Assembly: GCA_936432065.2 (NCBI GenBank)
Contig: OW386292.2
Span: 136,229,460 to 136,293,459, forward strand
Direction: 5' to 3'
DNA: 64,000 nt
Source: Rutpela maculata
Lineage: Eukaryota; Arthropoda; Insecta; Coleoptera; Cerambycidae
Shown: positions 30,776 through 42,282 of the stretch, piece after piece
How the letters are laid out: each line of letters begins with the position of its first letter
Numbering within the stretch: the first letter of the stretch is position 1
Translations under genes and position numbers: made by a program
The notes under the pieces: generated by a model
Told to the model about the DNA's origin: nothing
The model's database searches: none
Seen by the model: the letters and a program-made list of their open reading frames with translations, nothing else

Positions 30776-30970
30776 TCTAGAACAAACCTCCGATGCTCCG
30801 ATAACCTGTATAAATAGAGGAGCTCAGTCCAGTAGAGCTCACTTCACTTCAGAAGAAGACCACGACAAGATGGTTGAAACATCAAGCACTCAACAAAGTT
30901 GACGCGGAAGAAGACCCGGAAACCAGCAGCCAGATCACTTCCTCCGCGAAAGCCTTAACATTGCCCTTTA
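30776..30970 (+). repeat. Penelope-like 3' terminal region with TATA box
   Basis: Follows the GIY-YIG stop. Contains TATAAATA (30809-30816) and purine-rich GAAGAAGACC words. Penelope-like elements carry terminal repeats with internal promoters; whether this one functions is unknown. Confidence 0.55.
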
Positions 30971-32365
30971 TACACTACGAATTTATCTCTATGCCTATGG
31001 AAGAATGGCCATACAAACGAACTGTATTTATATGCAATGAAGAAAAATAACAGTTTACACATCTCTGATGGTCTTAATATTCTGCCGTGCCATTTTACAA
31101 ATGGTTCAGATTTAAAATAGAACAGAAGGTATTGTGTTTAATAAATATTCGCATTGGGTAGCGCCCGCCTGCAACTTTCATTCATTTCATAATAATCTTA
31201 CTAAAAACACCTCAGTAACAGTTTAAAGTAAAACCTTTTTTCATTTCGTAAAAGTCTTATTAAACACACTTCAATAACATTTTATAGCTAAAATGATGTA
31301 TCTCCTAATCTATGTAAAGTTCTTTCAAACCTGAGAGACACACTGTATATTATACAGTTTCAATATCTTGTACATCTTCGCTTAATCGAAAACCCTAGTA
31401 ACATTTTGTTCTAAAATAATAATATAATAACAGTTCATATAAAATCAAGTTAACATGTCTCTGACGATCGCCCTGTATGACGAATATGACAGAACTTCAG
31501 AGAAGCGCTTCTCTAGATGTTATTTCCCATATTTGGTGAATATGTTTACTTGTACATTTGTAATAATTGATTTGCTTACCTGGTAGGTATTTCTATTTAA
31601 TTTTAGATGCTGCCAGTGATAATTATTTTGTAACTACGTTATTGAGCTATTGAAAGCTGTGTTTGACTTGTTGCCGTATGAGAGATATTAAGTACAATCT
31701 TTGTATGTAATTCTTACCTGATTGACAAGTAGGGAAATTGAAAGAGTTAGAGATAGGCAAGGGTTATAGCCTATATATTTCAGACAGGCTTTGCTTTGAA
31801 ATTGAGAGTTGTTTATACTATACATGTGGTGTGTTTATATTTATATTTACTACTACATAACATAATACAATATTACAATTTACAAGATACGTTAACAATA
31901 AGCTAGAGAAAAATGTATAGATAAAGTTAAAAGCAAGAGTGAACCTATTTGCGGAAAACATTTCACGAAATAAAACATGACATATATGTCAAAAAATTCG
32001 CCACAGCGACACAACAAATTAGAGCGATAATTTCTGCATGTTGGTACTGTCAAAAGCTGATCTAGGTTGGATTATCACTAAAGATAACATTTGATTGGTG
32101 CAAATGTAAAAAACGGACTCTCATTGGCTATCGCATTAATGAGTGAAATAATCTTTAAAATTTATTTTTTTCTTTTATAAAAATCAGATTTTGCCCACTG
32201 TGATTGGTAGACTCTGTATGGAAACATACTGTGGTTGGCTAATTAATTCAGGTTTTGATGAACTTTATTCTTTAAAAAATGTGCTATAACTTAAATTTAT
32301 CTGTTCAAATTTAAAAACTACACAAAATTCGACCATCTAACCTAAATAAACAATGTTAATTTTCA
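30971..32365. other. Intergenic DNA and 5' intron of SIAH-like paralogue 2
   Basis: Mostly unrecognised. About 31,495-31,545 matches the inner arm of the 613-bp hAT MITE (TTCTCTAGATGTTATTTCCC), a decayed fragment. It ends at acceptor TTAATTTTCAG (32,366), 27 bases before the next ATG. Confidence 0.5.
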
Positions 32366-32395
32366 GATAATACTGGAAAGAAAGACACATTATCG

Positions 32396-33184
32396 ATGGA
32401 CACATTTGCAAAGTTACGTTGCAGTTACTGTGAGAAATACCTATCTGTACCACCTATTTACAGTTCAGAAGATGCAAACATTTGTGGACGGTGTACAAGT
32501 CTTGGAAGAAGAAATCATCTGTTTGAACAAATAGTGAAAGATATGATTTTCCCCTGTGAAAAGTGCAACGGACAATTCAAATTTGGGTCACCGGTACAGA
32601 AACACGAAATGGAATGTCCTTATAGAATGATCCCCTGTGTCTTTAGAAACTGTACAGAGGAAGGTGCTGCAAACACAATGGAGTTACACTTCCATGACCA
32701 CAAGATCCAGAAGTTCAAGAAATCTCTACTACAGGTGGAAATATCTGGAGCGGAATTACAACGTCTCTTTGAAACTTCTTATAGCAAGCGATTTTTGTTA
32801 ACCAATCACGGGACAACTTTTGTGGCATTCATTTACGGTACTAAAACTGGATCCACCATTCACGATCGTGTTCAAATTCGCTTTGCAGTTGGCATATTTT
32901 ATCTGCAGAAGGATGTTAATGTTGATAACTGCGATGTCCGCTTTTTAGTCACGTATGATGACGGAAGAGCAACTACTGAAATTTTTTGGCAAGGAGACAT
33001 ACCACCATTCAATACGACAAAACTCTTATACCAAAATGACATTATTGACGCATGTATAGTACCGAGTATAAATACAAACAGCGTGGTCTTGTCCTTACAA
33101 GTATACTACAAGAACGAATTAAATACTTTGCGTTGCCTCAGTTGCGACAATATTCGGAGTCCAGATTGTGAAACTTCTAAATAG
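32396..33184 (+). CDS. SIAH/sina-like zinc-finger protein, paralogue 2
   Basis: 262 residues in one exon; an intron acceptor (TTTTCAG) lies 29 bases before ATG. Half-RING: Cys9, Cys12, then ICGRC with Cys30 and Cys33; the second CxxC pair is missing. SIAH-type fingers: C54, C57, H70, C74, then C81, C86, H98, H102. The TRAF-like part covers about residues 110-245. More diverged from the other two copies than they are from each other. The C-terminus carries an extra CLSC...C, and in the +1 frame after the stop a cysteine-rich stretch continues (see findings). Function probably protein binding in ubiquitin pathways, with doubtful ligase activity. Confidence 0.87.
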   Translation: MDTFAKLRCSYCEKYLSVPPIYSSEDANICGRCTSLGRRNHLFEQIVKDMIFPCEKCNGQFKFGSPVQKHEMECPYRMIPCVFRNCTEEGAANTMELHFHDHKIQKFKKSLLQVEISGAELQRLFETSYSKRFLLTNHGTTFVAFIYGTKTGSTIHDRVQIRFAVGIFYLQKDVNVDNCDVRFLVTYDDGRATTEIFWQGDIPPFNTTKLLYQNDIIDACIVPSINTNSVVLSLQVYYKNELNTLRCLSCDNIRSPDCETSK

Positions 33185-33384
33185 ATCATCGGTTTGCCAC
33201 ATGTGCTGGCGTGATAATGACGTTTGTCTTTTCTGCACCACTTGTGGAAAAAATATTGATGCTAAGCAACTGGTCAAAATTACTCCAACATGTGGCAATG
33301 CCTGAACCTACGTCATTTCATTATGCAAATTTCTTATTTTATAGTATACGTACCCCGTTGGTTCGCGGGGGACATGGCTTAGTA

Positions 33385-33550
33385 TATAATGAATGAATGA
33401 ATGCTTTATTCAGCCTGAAGCTGTTTACCTTACAAATACCTAAATGTACAATATTAAAAACAAAACAAAAACAAAAAAAAAAGGTCTCATATTAAGTAAA
33501 AAAATAAAATAAAAGTACAATCAATTATTAAAGCCGTTTTCTTTATTTTT
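33385..33550 (-). repeat. AATG microsatellite and retroelement-like tail
   Basis: (GAAT)n followed by GCTTTATTCAGCCTGAAGCT resembles the antisense 3' end of a non-LTR retrotransposon ending in a simple repeat; an A-rich tract follows. No coding part. Confidence 0.45.
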
Positions 33551-34299
33551 TTAATATTAAGCATTGCACAACTTTAGATTTATCTTTGCACTTACAGTAT
33601 GTCCCACTTTTCACAGTAACACCCAGGGCCGTACCGAAGCCTACTACTTTGGGGGGGGGAGAAGATGAAAATAAAGCCAACTCATACCTTTACATTGCAT
33701 AATTTCAATAAAATAAAAACTTTATATGGGAAAAGCTACTAAAACTAAAAAATTTAAATCGAATTCAAATTTACTATGTACAATGTACAGGGTGCCCCAA
33801 CCAACGACGGAACGCAAGGACATTTTTCCGGCAATAGAAAACTAAAATTTCCATTTGATGTATTTTTTCCGCCCAATCCAAAATTTATAATAAAAGAATG
33901 AATATAAAATATTCTATTTCATGGTTCAGACTTCACATAGTTGAACAAAAATCCCTGAATTTTCCAGGCTTTCCATGACAAAAAAAAATGTTCTTCAATG
34001 ACAAATAATAATAATTTATTAATATGGTAAAGGTGATTTTTACTTTAATTTTCGATTTTATAAAAAAAAATAATAATTTGTTTCATAAAATCGTCAGCGA
34101 ATAGAAGCTTGCAATTTAAAAATAATTTAAAACAAGATAAAAACATACTCTTCGCCTGTTCACTGAACTTTTTATATTACTCTTCGCAGTTGTTTGTAAA
34201 TAATGTCAGTTTTAGACATTTTTAATTTTATAGTACTAACTTAGTTGGTAAAAGACTCAATGTAAAATAAAGTAAAAATAAAAAAATATATATACCGTA
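33551..34299. other. Non-coding DNA
   Basis: AT-rich with a G run (33,650-33,659) and a short CAGGGTGCCCC word often seen at mariner ends, but no partner end was found. No gene seen. Confidence 0.45.
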
Positions 34300-34400
34300 C
34301 CCTATTTGGGTTTCGAACCCGGGACCCTTGGATTCCGAGTCAAAAAATCAAATCAAAGATACCGTAAGAACAACACCACCACTTAACACGTAAAAAAACG
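34300..34400 (-). repeat. Degraded tRNA-like segment
   Basis: The minus strand contains GACTCGGAATCCAAGGGTCC followed by CGGGTTCGAAACCC, which reads like a tRNA anticodon-loop and T-arm half with a B box. The 5' half is degraded. Probably a tRNA-derived SINE remnant, not a functional tRNA. Confidence 0.55.
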
Positions 34401-34457
34401 TTAATTTTTACATTATAAGAGACAAGCTAAAATCATATTTCCACGGTTGTATATGTA

Positions 34458-34945
34458 CAGTGTGTCCCAGGATAAATGTAACAAGAGGTGTAATGGACCA
34501 AAAATTTTGGAATTTTGGAATGGTATTTGGGGATTGAGACCTGCTTATTGTAAAACTAAAGTATACCAAAAATGACTTGATTTGGTGTTCTACAGGGTGT
34601 TTTATAAGCAAAGTCGTAAAAATCACCACTAATAAAGTACCTTTATTTTCAAAATATGAAAAAATTCCACTAAGAAAAGTTATTTAGAATGCAATTTTAT
34701 ACCTCTGTACCAAATTTCAGGAATATAAAATTATTTTTTTGAAACTTCCCATTTTTTCAATAAATTAGTATTTTATTTTGAACCATTCAATTAAAACTGC
34801 ATAGAAATTATTTTTTGTGAATTAATATTTAAAGTTATGTAGAAGCTAAAAGTAGGCTATGAGAAAAGCAGTGAATGATTAACATTTGCTCCTACACTAC
34901 TTTAAATATGAATTCAACTCTTAATTCGCAAAAAATGGGAAGTGG
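34458..34945. mobile_element. Truncated copy of the CAGTGTGTCCCAGGAT mariner
   Basis: Begins at a TA with CAGTGTGTCCCAGGATAAAT and follows the inverted-repeat sequence of the element at 6,882 for several hundred bases. The transposase and the other end are missing: an internal deletion joins the outer arm to CAACTCTTAATTCGCAAAAA, which belongs to the far arm. Confidence 0.8.
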
Positions 34946-35089
34946 GTAGAATTCGGGTAAATTGCATTAGGAATTTTTTATAAAAAAAATATATATATAC
35001 CACCATCTTATAGTGCATACACAAAGCCTTAATCTTCCACTACTGTCAATTTAAAAATTTTGTTAACGATTTCAAAGAGAGCTAGAATT

Positions 35090-35417
35090 TTTTTTTTTTA
35101 TCTATTTATTTAACCTGGAAATTTTGCCGAACCTCTTCTCGTAAGAAGAGTAGAGATCTTTTACTTGCCTAACATTAATAAACAAGGGACCACCTGCTTT
35201 ACATCCCTTCTGAAGAATGGTATATCCACTACGTAATCTCGTCTCGAAATTACATAGCTTCCGCGTATACACTGATATACCAGCCGGTAGAAAGTGGGAA
35301 GAGATCGCTGTATTTCCCAAGATGGATCACCCATCCAAGTACTAACCACGCTGCACGTTGGTGCACTGGAGTATCGAGGGTACATACACAGTGAAGACGC
35401 ATCTACGCTCGCCCCAG
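35090..35417 (-). repeat. 5S rRNA-derived SINE, copy C
   Basis: The minus strand has the 5S-like head (GTGGTTAGTACTTGGATGGG), the family body and an A-rich tail. GCTAGAATT flanks both sides (35081-35089 and 35418-35426). Its body is shorter at the 3' end than copies A and D, suggesting a subfamily. Confidence 0.86.
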
Positions 35418-36162
35418 GCTAGAATTAAAACAAATAAACTGAATAGGACCGTACCAAACTTTTATTGCGTTTTTGGTAAGTACAATTATATTTTTGGTTA
35501 TTGCGTCAAATTTGAATACATTAGCAAAACAGAATTTGATGTAAAGAGGTTTTAAAGGATGCCCTATAAGATGATGTTAATATTTTTTTCATAAAAAAAT
35601 CCCTAAAACGATTGACCAGTTTCAGCCCCTGTGCAATAAATTAAATAGGCATATGTGCTTTTAATTACCTTGAAGAGGATACAACTTACCTAAGTTTAAA
35701 ACAAATCGATTTATTAATAATTGAGCTACCAAGATGTTACCGTGAAAAGTGGGACACACTGTATATTAAACTGAGAGCTGTTGACCACAGCTGTGTGTTG
35801 ACCATTGGGTGGGTATTAGAGATGGAACTGAGTGGATTTTTCTCGGAACAGGTCGGAACTGTTCCGGGTAAAAAAGTATACCTGTTCCAAAAACCTGCTC
35901 CGAGTCCGGAATTAGTGATTGCCCGTTCTTTCGCACTCGCAGCTCCATATGCTCCATAATGACACCGCTTTCTTTTCAAGTGCTTGGAGTCCTGATTTTT
36001 TTGAAACAAGAATGCTGATTGGTTGTTGAAGGTTGAAAACTGACATGTCAATTATATACTCCATTCAAAGTTTTGATTTTGAAATCTCCAGAGCTCCAAG
36101 CTCTTGAAAAGAAAGTGGTCAATACAAAATACGTCCTGTATATCAAAACCGATATGAACTAG

Positions 36163-36271
36163 CCTTACAAACACAAGAAGTTGGCCCTCCATTGGGCCAT
36201 CACAGGGCCAGAAGTTTCATTTCTGGCCCAGTGATGGCCCGCTATTGGGCCGATCTTTTGTGTTTGTTGGG
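36163..36271. mobile_element. 109-bp palindromic MITE, CCCAACAAACACAAAAG end
   Basis: Near-perfect hairpin: CTTACAAACACAAGAAG against CTTTTGTGTTTGTTGGG, then GGCCC-rich arms (GGGCCATCACAGGGCCAGAA and its inverse). Nested in the hAT-like element. Confidence 0.75.
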
Positions 36272-36628
36272 TAGTATTTGAACTCTGAATAAGAGTAGAG
36301 GGTGTCATAAATTAATATACTTTTAATTTGTTTTGTAATGCGATTTAGAACCGTGAGTATTTCATTTCTAAGTTTTACCATTTCTTCAATTCATTTCATT
36401 GTTACATGGAAATAAGTCAAAATATTCACCTAATGCTTCAAACTATTCCTAAAACTCCTCGAATTAAAAAATGCTAGAGCTACATTTTTGTAATACTTAT
36501 CACTAATTAAATAGAATTTATTATTATTATATACATCTCACACAAATACTACCAGTTACCACCAATACCAAAAAGTCCGCAAGTCTGATCTGCTCACTCC
36601 ACTCCGGCTCCGTGTCCGAAGGTACAAC

Positions 36629-36745
36629 GTTATCATGTGCTCAGTGCTCCGCTCAAACGCATGACAGTCCAGCGGAGTCGGAACTAGTATCATGTGCTCA
36701 GTGCTCCGCTCAAACGCATGACAGTCCAGCGGAGTCGGAACTAGT
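36629..36745. repeat. 57-bp tandem repeat, two copies
   Basis: ATCATGTGCTCAGTGCTCCG...GGAACTAGT occurs twice with no differences seen. The 57-base period keeps a frame (19 residues) open on the plus strand, but there is no evidence that it is translated. Confidence 0.8.
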
Positions 36746-37337
36746 ATTTTCTAAATCTGAGAACTGTTCCGCGGAACTGTTAGCTCGGACCTGTTCCGAA
36801 AGAACAGGTTCGGTTCTTTCGTACCATCTCTAGTGAGTATTTGAGACATGCCCAAACTTTGTACAACAACATGTCTATAACCTGAACAGAAAATCGGGGT
36901 GTAGCGTTGTCTATGCACCTCTAAATTTTTTAAATTGCATATGTTTAATAAGGGCACCTTGAAATTCTAATATATTCGATACACTCAGAGCTGGGCAAAT
37001 ACTTTGAAAAAGTATTTAAATATTACCCACTAAACAATGCATTATTACTTTAATAGAACCTCAATATTACAAAGTTACATGTAATGTTATGTAAAACAGA
37101 TCATGAACAGTGTCGTAATGTTGCTACAAAGTAATTTGTCATACTATTAAATGTTACTCTGTTACATTGTTAAAAAGGTAACATTGTGAAAATATTACTT
37201 AATGTTCATAACATATTGACGTAATAATTTATCAATATAACTTGCCACATTACATACTTATTTAACGTGTTACATTACATACTTATTTATATCTCACCAT
37301 GAATATCATTGCTGCAATGTATGCTTAATATTCGAAT

Positions 37338-37950
37338 CAAGCGCGGATCTAGAAATTTCAATAATTTTTTTCTCGTCTGTGGCGCATGGGACCCATACGA
37401 AATATGGGAAATAACATCTCGAGAAGCACTTCTCTAACGACCCCTAAAAAATTTTGAAAAAGCAGTTTGCGAAAATTTTTTTCAAAATTCGGTTACCCCC
37501 CCAGGTCTAGACACTCCTGTTTAAAATAATTTTTTTTTGTTATATGAATTTTACTTTTCACAAAAATACATCAATACGTTTCATTACTAACTGAGATACA
37601 ACGAATTGAAATTTTGTGATTTGTTAAATTGTAAATCACAAAATTTCAATTCGTTGTATTTCAGTTAGTAATGAAAATATTTTCATAAACTTCAAAACAT
37701 ATTGTTGTATTTTTATGAAAAGTAAAATGCATATGACAAAAAAAAATTAAACAGGAGTCCCTAGACCTCGCCCCCCCCCCCCCTCCCCCAGGTTACCCTC
37801 CCCCCGGTAACCGAATTTTGAAAAAAAATCCACAAACTGCTTTTTCAAAATTTTTTAGGTGCTTCTCGATATGTTATTTCCCATATTTCGTATGGGTCCC
37901 ATGCGCCACAGACGAGAAAAAAATTATTGAAATTTCTAGATCCGCACTTG
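37338..37950. mobile_element. Palindromic hAT MITE, copy 1, perfect duplication
   Basis: 613 bp with ends CAAGCGCGGATCTAGAAATT and inverted CAAGTGCGGATCTAGAAATT; ATTCGAAT flanks both sides (37330-37337, 37951-37958). Long inverted arms (TGGCGCATGGGACCCATACG on both) make nearly the whole element a hairpin. Same family as the insertion at 42,988. Confidence 0.9.
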
Positions 37951-38414
37951 ATTCGAATACTAGTAAGGCAATGTAGTATCAAGATAAATGTAAATATTAA
38001 GGTAACATTAATTTAGTTCTGAATTAATATTGCCCCAAAGTAACAATAACCTTGGTTGAATACTATAGTTGTCCCAGTGCCAGTTAGTATTAGAGGATTA
38101 CGGACAGAAATATTGTGTCAAATTATGTGTTTCTACTCATAGGAAATTGTAAGATGTACTGTACAAATTAGTGGGGGACACATTATTCGACAGGCACCTG
38201 TCCATAATCCTTCAGCACTAACTTGCATCAGTTGAGGCATCTATAGTATTTAATAAATAATCACCTAAACTTAAAATAAAAAGAAAACATTTAATTAAAA
38301 ATATATTTTGTTAAAAATATACATAAAAATATACAATGTATAAAAATAAATAAAAATAAAAATGCAAATTCCCAACAACAAAAAAACTAGTGTTATAAAA
38401 AAAATCCATATTAT

Positions 38415-38521
38415 TCATTGCCTCTCTCGCTGTTTCCTTTGTTTGGCGAAGCGCTGCCATTCAGCTACCACATCTTCGAATTGTTTTGCTGTGGTGGCTG
38501 CGAAGGTAATTTTGACAGCCT
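38415..38521 (-). CDS. Possible last coding exon of an unidentified gene
   Basis: The minus strand has acceptor TTTTTTAACAG, then an open frame reading AVKITFAATTAKQFEDVVAE and WQRFAKQRKQRERQ before TGA. The amphipathic, charged composition looks protein-like and unlike the surrounding shadow frames. No upstream exon was found, and no family is recognised. It could be a relic of a transposon or captured gene. Confidence 0.3.
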
Positions 38522-39008
38522 CTGTTAAAAAATGGAATATATTAATATCTGATCGAGAATACAGTATAGAAGTATCATAGTTACTGACATAACATAGTTA
38601 ATCATTATCTTTATTATGGTACAAAAACACGAGACCATAGGTCGAGTGTCTTTCAGTTATCGAGTTATATTATCAAAATGGCAACCAAGCTTAAGTGCAA
38701 ATAAAAATGTAGGCTATTCAAAATAGAAACTTCGAATGGTGTTTGGTAATTTGTTAGTTTTTATATCCATTAGCAGAGAAAAACATTGGCTGACGTGTAC
38801 GTTGCTGATTTTCAGAAATATTCTCAATTTACTCCAAAAAATGTCAAAGTAAGACAATCAGTCGGGAATTTTGCCCTGCAAAATGTGGAGTATTAATGAT
38901 TTTGACATATGTTGTTTAAGTCGAGGCCATGATAAAAAACACAAGTTTTCAACCTTGGGGGTGGGGAGGAGGCGCGAACCGCCATCTTGAATTAAAGGTG
39001 CAAAAAAT

Positions 39009-39830
39009 TGTTTTTCAAAATAATTCGGCAACGCTCAATCCTACGAGAAAAATGCTGAAGACAAAGTTGAAGAGGACAAAATTTCCTACATTTTTTGTAT
39101 ATACATTTTTATTGTAAGTCTAATGTTTAAAGAGATACAGCGTCAGACAAATAGGTTTAAGAAAAATTTTTTTTTATTATATAATGCATGTTCACAACAT
39201 AACAAATTTTATATTATTATAATAAAGATATATTATAATAATACTTGTATTGAAACTAAAAAAAATATTAAATTGACGGAATAGTATTACAGTGGCTTAC
39301 ATCATTTCTCGAAAATAGGAAACAAAAGTTATTAAATTTAATGACAGGTATTCAGAAGAATTGGCAATAAAAATGGAATACCTCAAAAGTCGGCACTTGC
39401 TCTTATACTCTTTTTATAATTTCTAGATAATCCAACATTTTTTAAAGAAATTTCAAATTATAAAATTTTATGTCCTGACTATTGGCTACAAAATTTTAAA
39501 TCCCTTACAAAATCCTTACACACATTTAATCCTTACAATTGCTTAGAAACATTCAATATACCAAAAGTGTAAGTAATTATTATCAAATCAAAAACACTGC
39601 TCTCTAAGCCTGTACGTATTAAAGGCAGGACCGTCCGCGCAACAAAGGAGTTCGAGCATTTTTTGAAAAAAAAAAAATCAAACATTTTTCCACCGCTGTA
39701 TCTTCTTACGTATTAGACTTACAATAAAAATGTATATACAAAAAATGTAGGAAATTTTGTCCTATTCAACTTTGTCTTGAACATTCTTCTCGTAGGATCG
39801 AGCGTTGCCGAATTATTTTGAAAAAACATG
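39009..39830. mobile_element. Fold-back repeat with 130-bp arms
   Basis: Arms 39,009-39,140 and 39,692-39,827 share AATTCGGCAACGCTC, ACAAAGTTGAA and TACATTTTTTGTATATACAT in opposite orientation. The interior is AT-rich and non-coding. Confidence 0.65.
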
Positions 39831-40661
39831 TTTCACTTTTCAATTATTAATAAGAAACGTCAGCCAATGAGAAATCAGCATTGTAGATTTCAGTCATTAT
39901 TTTTTTTATGTTCTTTACAAACAAACAAAGCTTCCTGCAAAGTGGCTGAAATAATAAAATAATATAGAAGCGTTTTTTTTTCGCATTTTTGAAAATTCAC
40001 CCTCTTTAAACTCAGCAGTACGGGTAACTGAAGTTTGTTTTATTGTTTCTTACCGCTTTGCGAAACTTTTGATATATGGTACAGCGCCAATAAAATCACT
40101 TAATTTTTAGTATATCATAAATTAATAAAAAAAATTAAATTACAAGAAAACGCAGACACATAGATTTCAAACGACTGCATTTATATCAATGTCATATTGA
40201 CACTGACAGGCAACATTTAAAACAAATTACTGACACAATAAAATTATATAGGAGCGTTTGTTTTTTTTGCACTTTTAAATAACTGTTAATTAAAAAATCA
40301 GCAATGCCGTAATGACTGAAATGGTTTTTCCGGCTTGTTATTATGAGATCTTTACACTTTTCGACTTCAGTCACATGATAAAATCATATAAAAAATTCTG
40401 CCACCAACTCCCTAGCTATTACGTTGGTCGAGCAGCCAACTTAAAACAGGGACAATTGATCGGTGGCCTAATATCAAATTTTTATTTTTTTTTATCCCCG
40501 TGATTAGGACCACATATGCAACGGATCTGGGGATAAACCCCTAGCCTCCGACGAGTAAAGCAATAAATAACTGACCTAAAATAAGCAGGTTGAAACAAGA
40601 ATAATATTTTAATGTTATATGTTTATCAATAAAATGCAATTAGTGTGCTTCGACAAATAAA

Positions 40662-41015
40662 AGGCGAGTTTATAAAAAAAGTCCCAGTCCTAACTTAGCC
40701 TGTCTTAGTCTTAATTTTTCCCTAAAATATATCTGATGTTTTAAGACGGGTTTATAAAAACTGGCCTTTGTCTTAAGTTGATCGTAAAATAGATACGCGA
40801 ACTTTTCATGCCAATTGGAATTGATTTCTGATCTATTCAGTGGTATTAGCCCCTAGGAAAAATTAATCTAAAAATTTTAGGTTAAGTTAGGACAAGACAG
40901 GATTGCGACTTTTATAAACGGCATACGGGTAACCTGTACATTTAACTTTTTAGGGAAAAAATTAAGACTAAGATAGGCTAAGTTAGGACTGGGACTTTTT
41001 TTATAAACTCGCCTT
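40662..41015. mobile_element. Palindromic MITE, AAGGCGAGTTTATAAA ends
   Basis: Ends AAGGCGAGTTTATAAAAAAA and exact inverse, followed by matching GTCCCAGTCCTAACTTAGCC. An internal TTTATAAAAACTGGCC suggests an earlier duplication of the end. No clear target duplication. Confidence 0.75.
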
Positions 41016-42063
41016 AACACAGGGTAAGGTAACTAAATAAATAAAATTTAAAGTTTATTTTTATTTTGTTGCTAAAAGTTTCCACGAATTTCTACATTAC
41101 TGTAATTATCTACTCACCTTATTCTCGCTTTATCACCCATTTCTGAAATTAAAGGCATTAAGGCGCAACACACTTACTCACAAAATATCGAAGGTTTTAA
41201 GGTTATGTAGAAACGACGCGTTCTGTGAATAGGCGAGTTTTCATAGAAATTCATGGTAGTTACATAGAATAAACGTTGCAAATAATGTTAATGTATGATC
41301 AAATGCATATTATTCATAATGTATGAGATTCATTCGTAACACATTTACAGTTATATATGTGAAATATTTTCGTGTAATATTACAAGTTACATTCTTGTAA
41401 TATAATATGCTTATTTTAATGGCAATATTAAAGATACATTGATTATAATATGTGACATACATTTGTTAAATATAATTTTTTATATTACGGAAATATTTTC
41501 GAGCTAATATTAACTAAATGTTTCTTCAATATTTTGCAATTTAACATTTCTCAGCTATACCAAAGTTAGGTTATTTTAATATAAATATCATATTGCAAGA
41601 AAACATTTAATATGTTACTTCAGTTTAATATTGCGTAATATTACGGATATATGTTTTGTTTAGTGGGAAATGTTTTCAGTGGAATAATTACTACACTGGG
41701 GAACCGAACAAAACCTTCTCGATTTCGTAGGAATAGTTTTATGAACTCTTTGCATTATGTTATCCTTAAATACTAGCTTGATAAAACAACACTTTAATAC
41801 ACTTTTTAAATCTAAAATCACGGAAATTCGTTAATTAAAACAGCAACAAAGTTAACCTTCCATTAAACGTCAACAGTAAATTGATTTGTTGTTCACCATT
41901 ATACAAGTTATATTGTCAGAATGTAGATGTCGCCCACTCCGTGTTTTTCGCGAATTCTCGTACACACAACTTCTGTTAGAGATGGGTAGTACTCGGATGA
42001 TTCGTATCATTGGTACGAATCCTTGTAGTGGTACGAATGGTACGAATCCCACAAAAATAAAAG

Positions 42064-42175
42064 ATTCGTACATTTCGTATCGCAGATACGATTGATACAT
42101 TTCGTATCGCCGATACGATTGATACATTTCGTATCGCCGATACGATTGATACATTTCGTATCACCGATACGATTA
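42064..42175. repeat. 27-bp palindromic minisatellite
   Basis: About four tandem copies of a 27-bp unit (GATACATTTCGTATCGCCGATACGATT in two pieces: GATACATTTCGTATC and GCCGATACGATT), each a small hairpin. A few base changes separate copies. Located in the left half of the interrupted hAT-like element. Confidence 0.75.
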
Positions 42176-42282
42176 GTACGAATATGGAATTTCGGTACCG
42201 GTATAGCGATGCGATACTGGGCCAGCTATATAAGGTTAAACTTCAAACGGTAGTAGAAGTGATGCCACTCTCCTAATGAGTT

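Larger units (their letters stand above)
35817..36832. mobile_element. hAT-like non-autonomous element, TAGAGATGG ends
   Basis: TAGAGATGGAACTGAG at the left and inverted ACCATCTCTA at the right, 1,016 bp, with flanks GTGGGTAT and GTGAGTAT (7 of 8 match). The interior carries repeated GGAACAGGT/ACCTGTTCC words, a small palindromic MITE and a 57-bp tandem repeat. No transposase. Confidence 0.75.
37026..41667. mobile_element. Possible 4.6-kb element with CCCACTAAACAA ends
   Basis: CCCACTAAACAATGC at the left and inverted TTGTTTAGTGGG at the right, with TGTAATATTAC-like words near both ends. Flanks AAATATTA and AAATGTTT match only partly. Similar ends occur in the centre of the Polinton (46,387 and 52,430). 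A composite with several nested MITEs; low confidence as one unit. Confidence 0.35.

Noticed and set aside
34300..34400. Possible tRNA gene
   Set aside because: Only the 3' half is tRNA-like; no acceptor stem pairing or intact D arm.
41870..42154. Tyr/Arg-rich repetitive frame (MYQSYRRYE repeats)
   Set aside because: Simply the minisatellite read in frame.
42064..42175. Regular 27-bp repeats looked superficially like a CRISPR array
   Set aside because: Repeats are head to tail without spacers, in a eukaryotic transposon.
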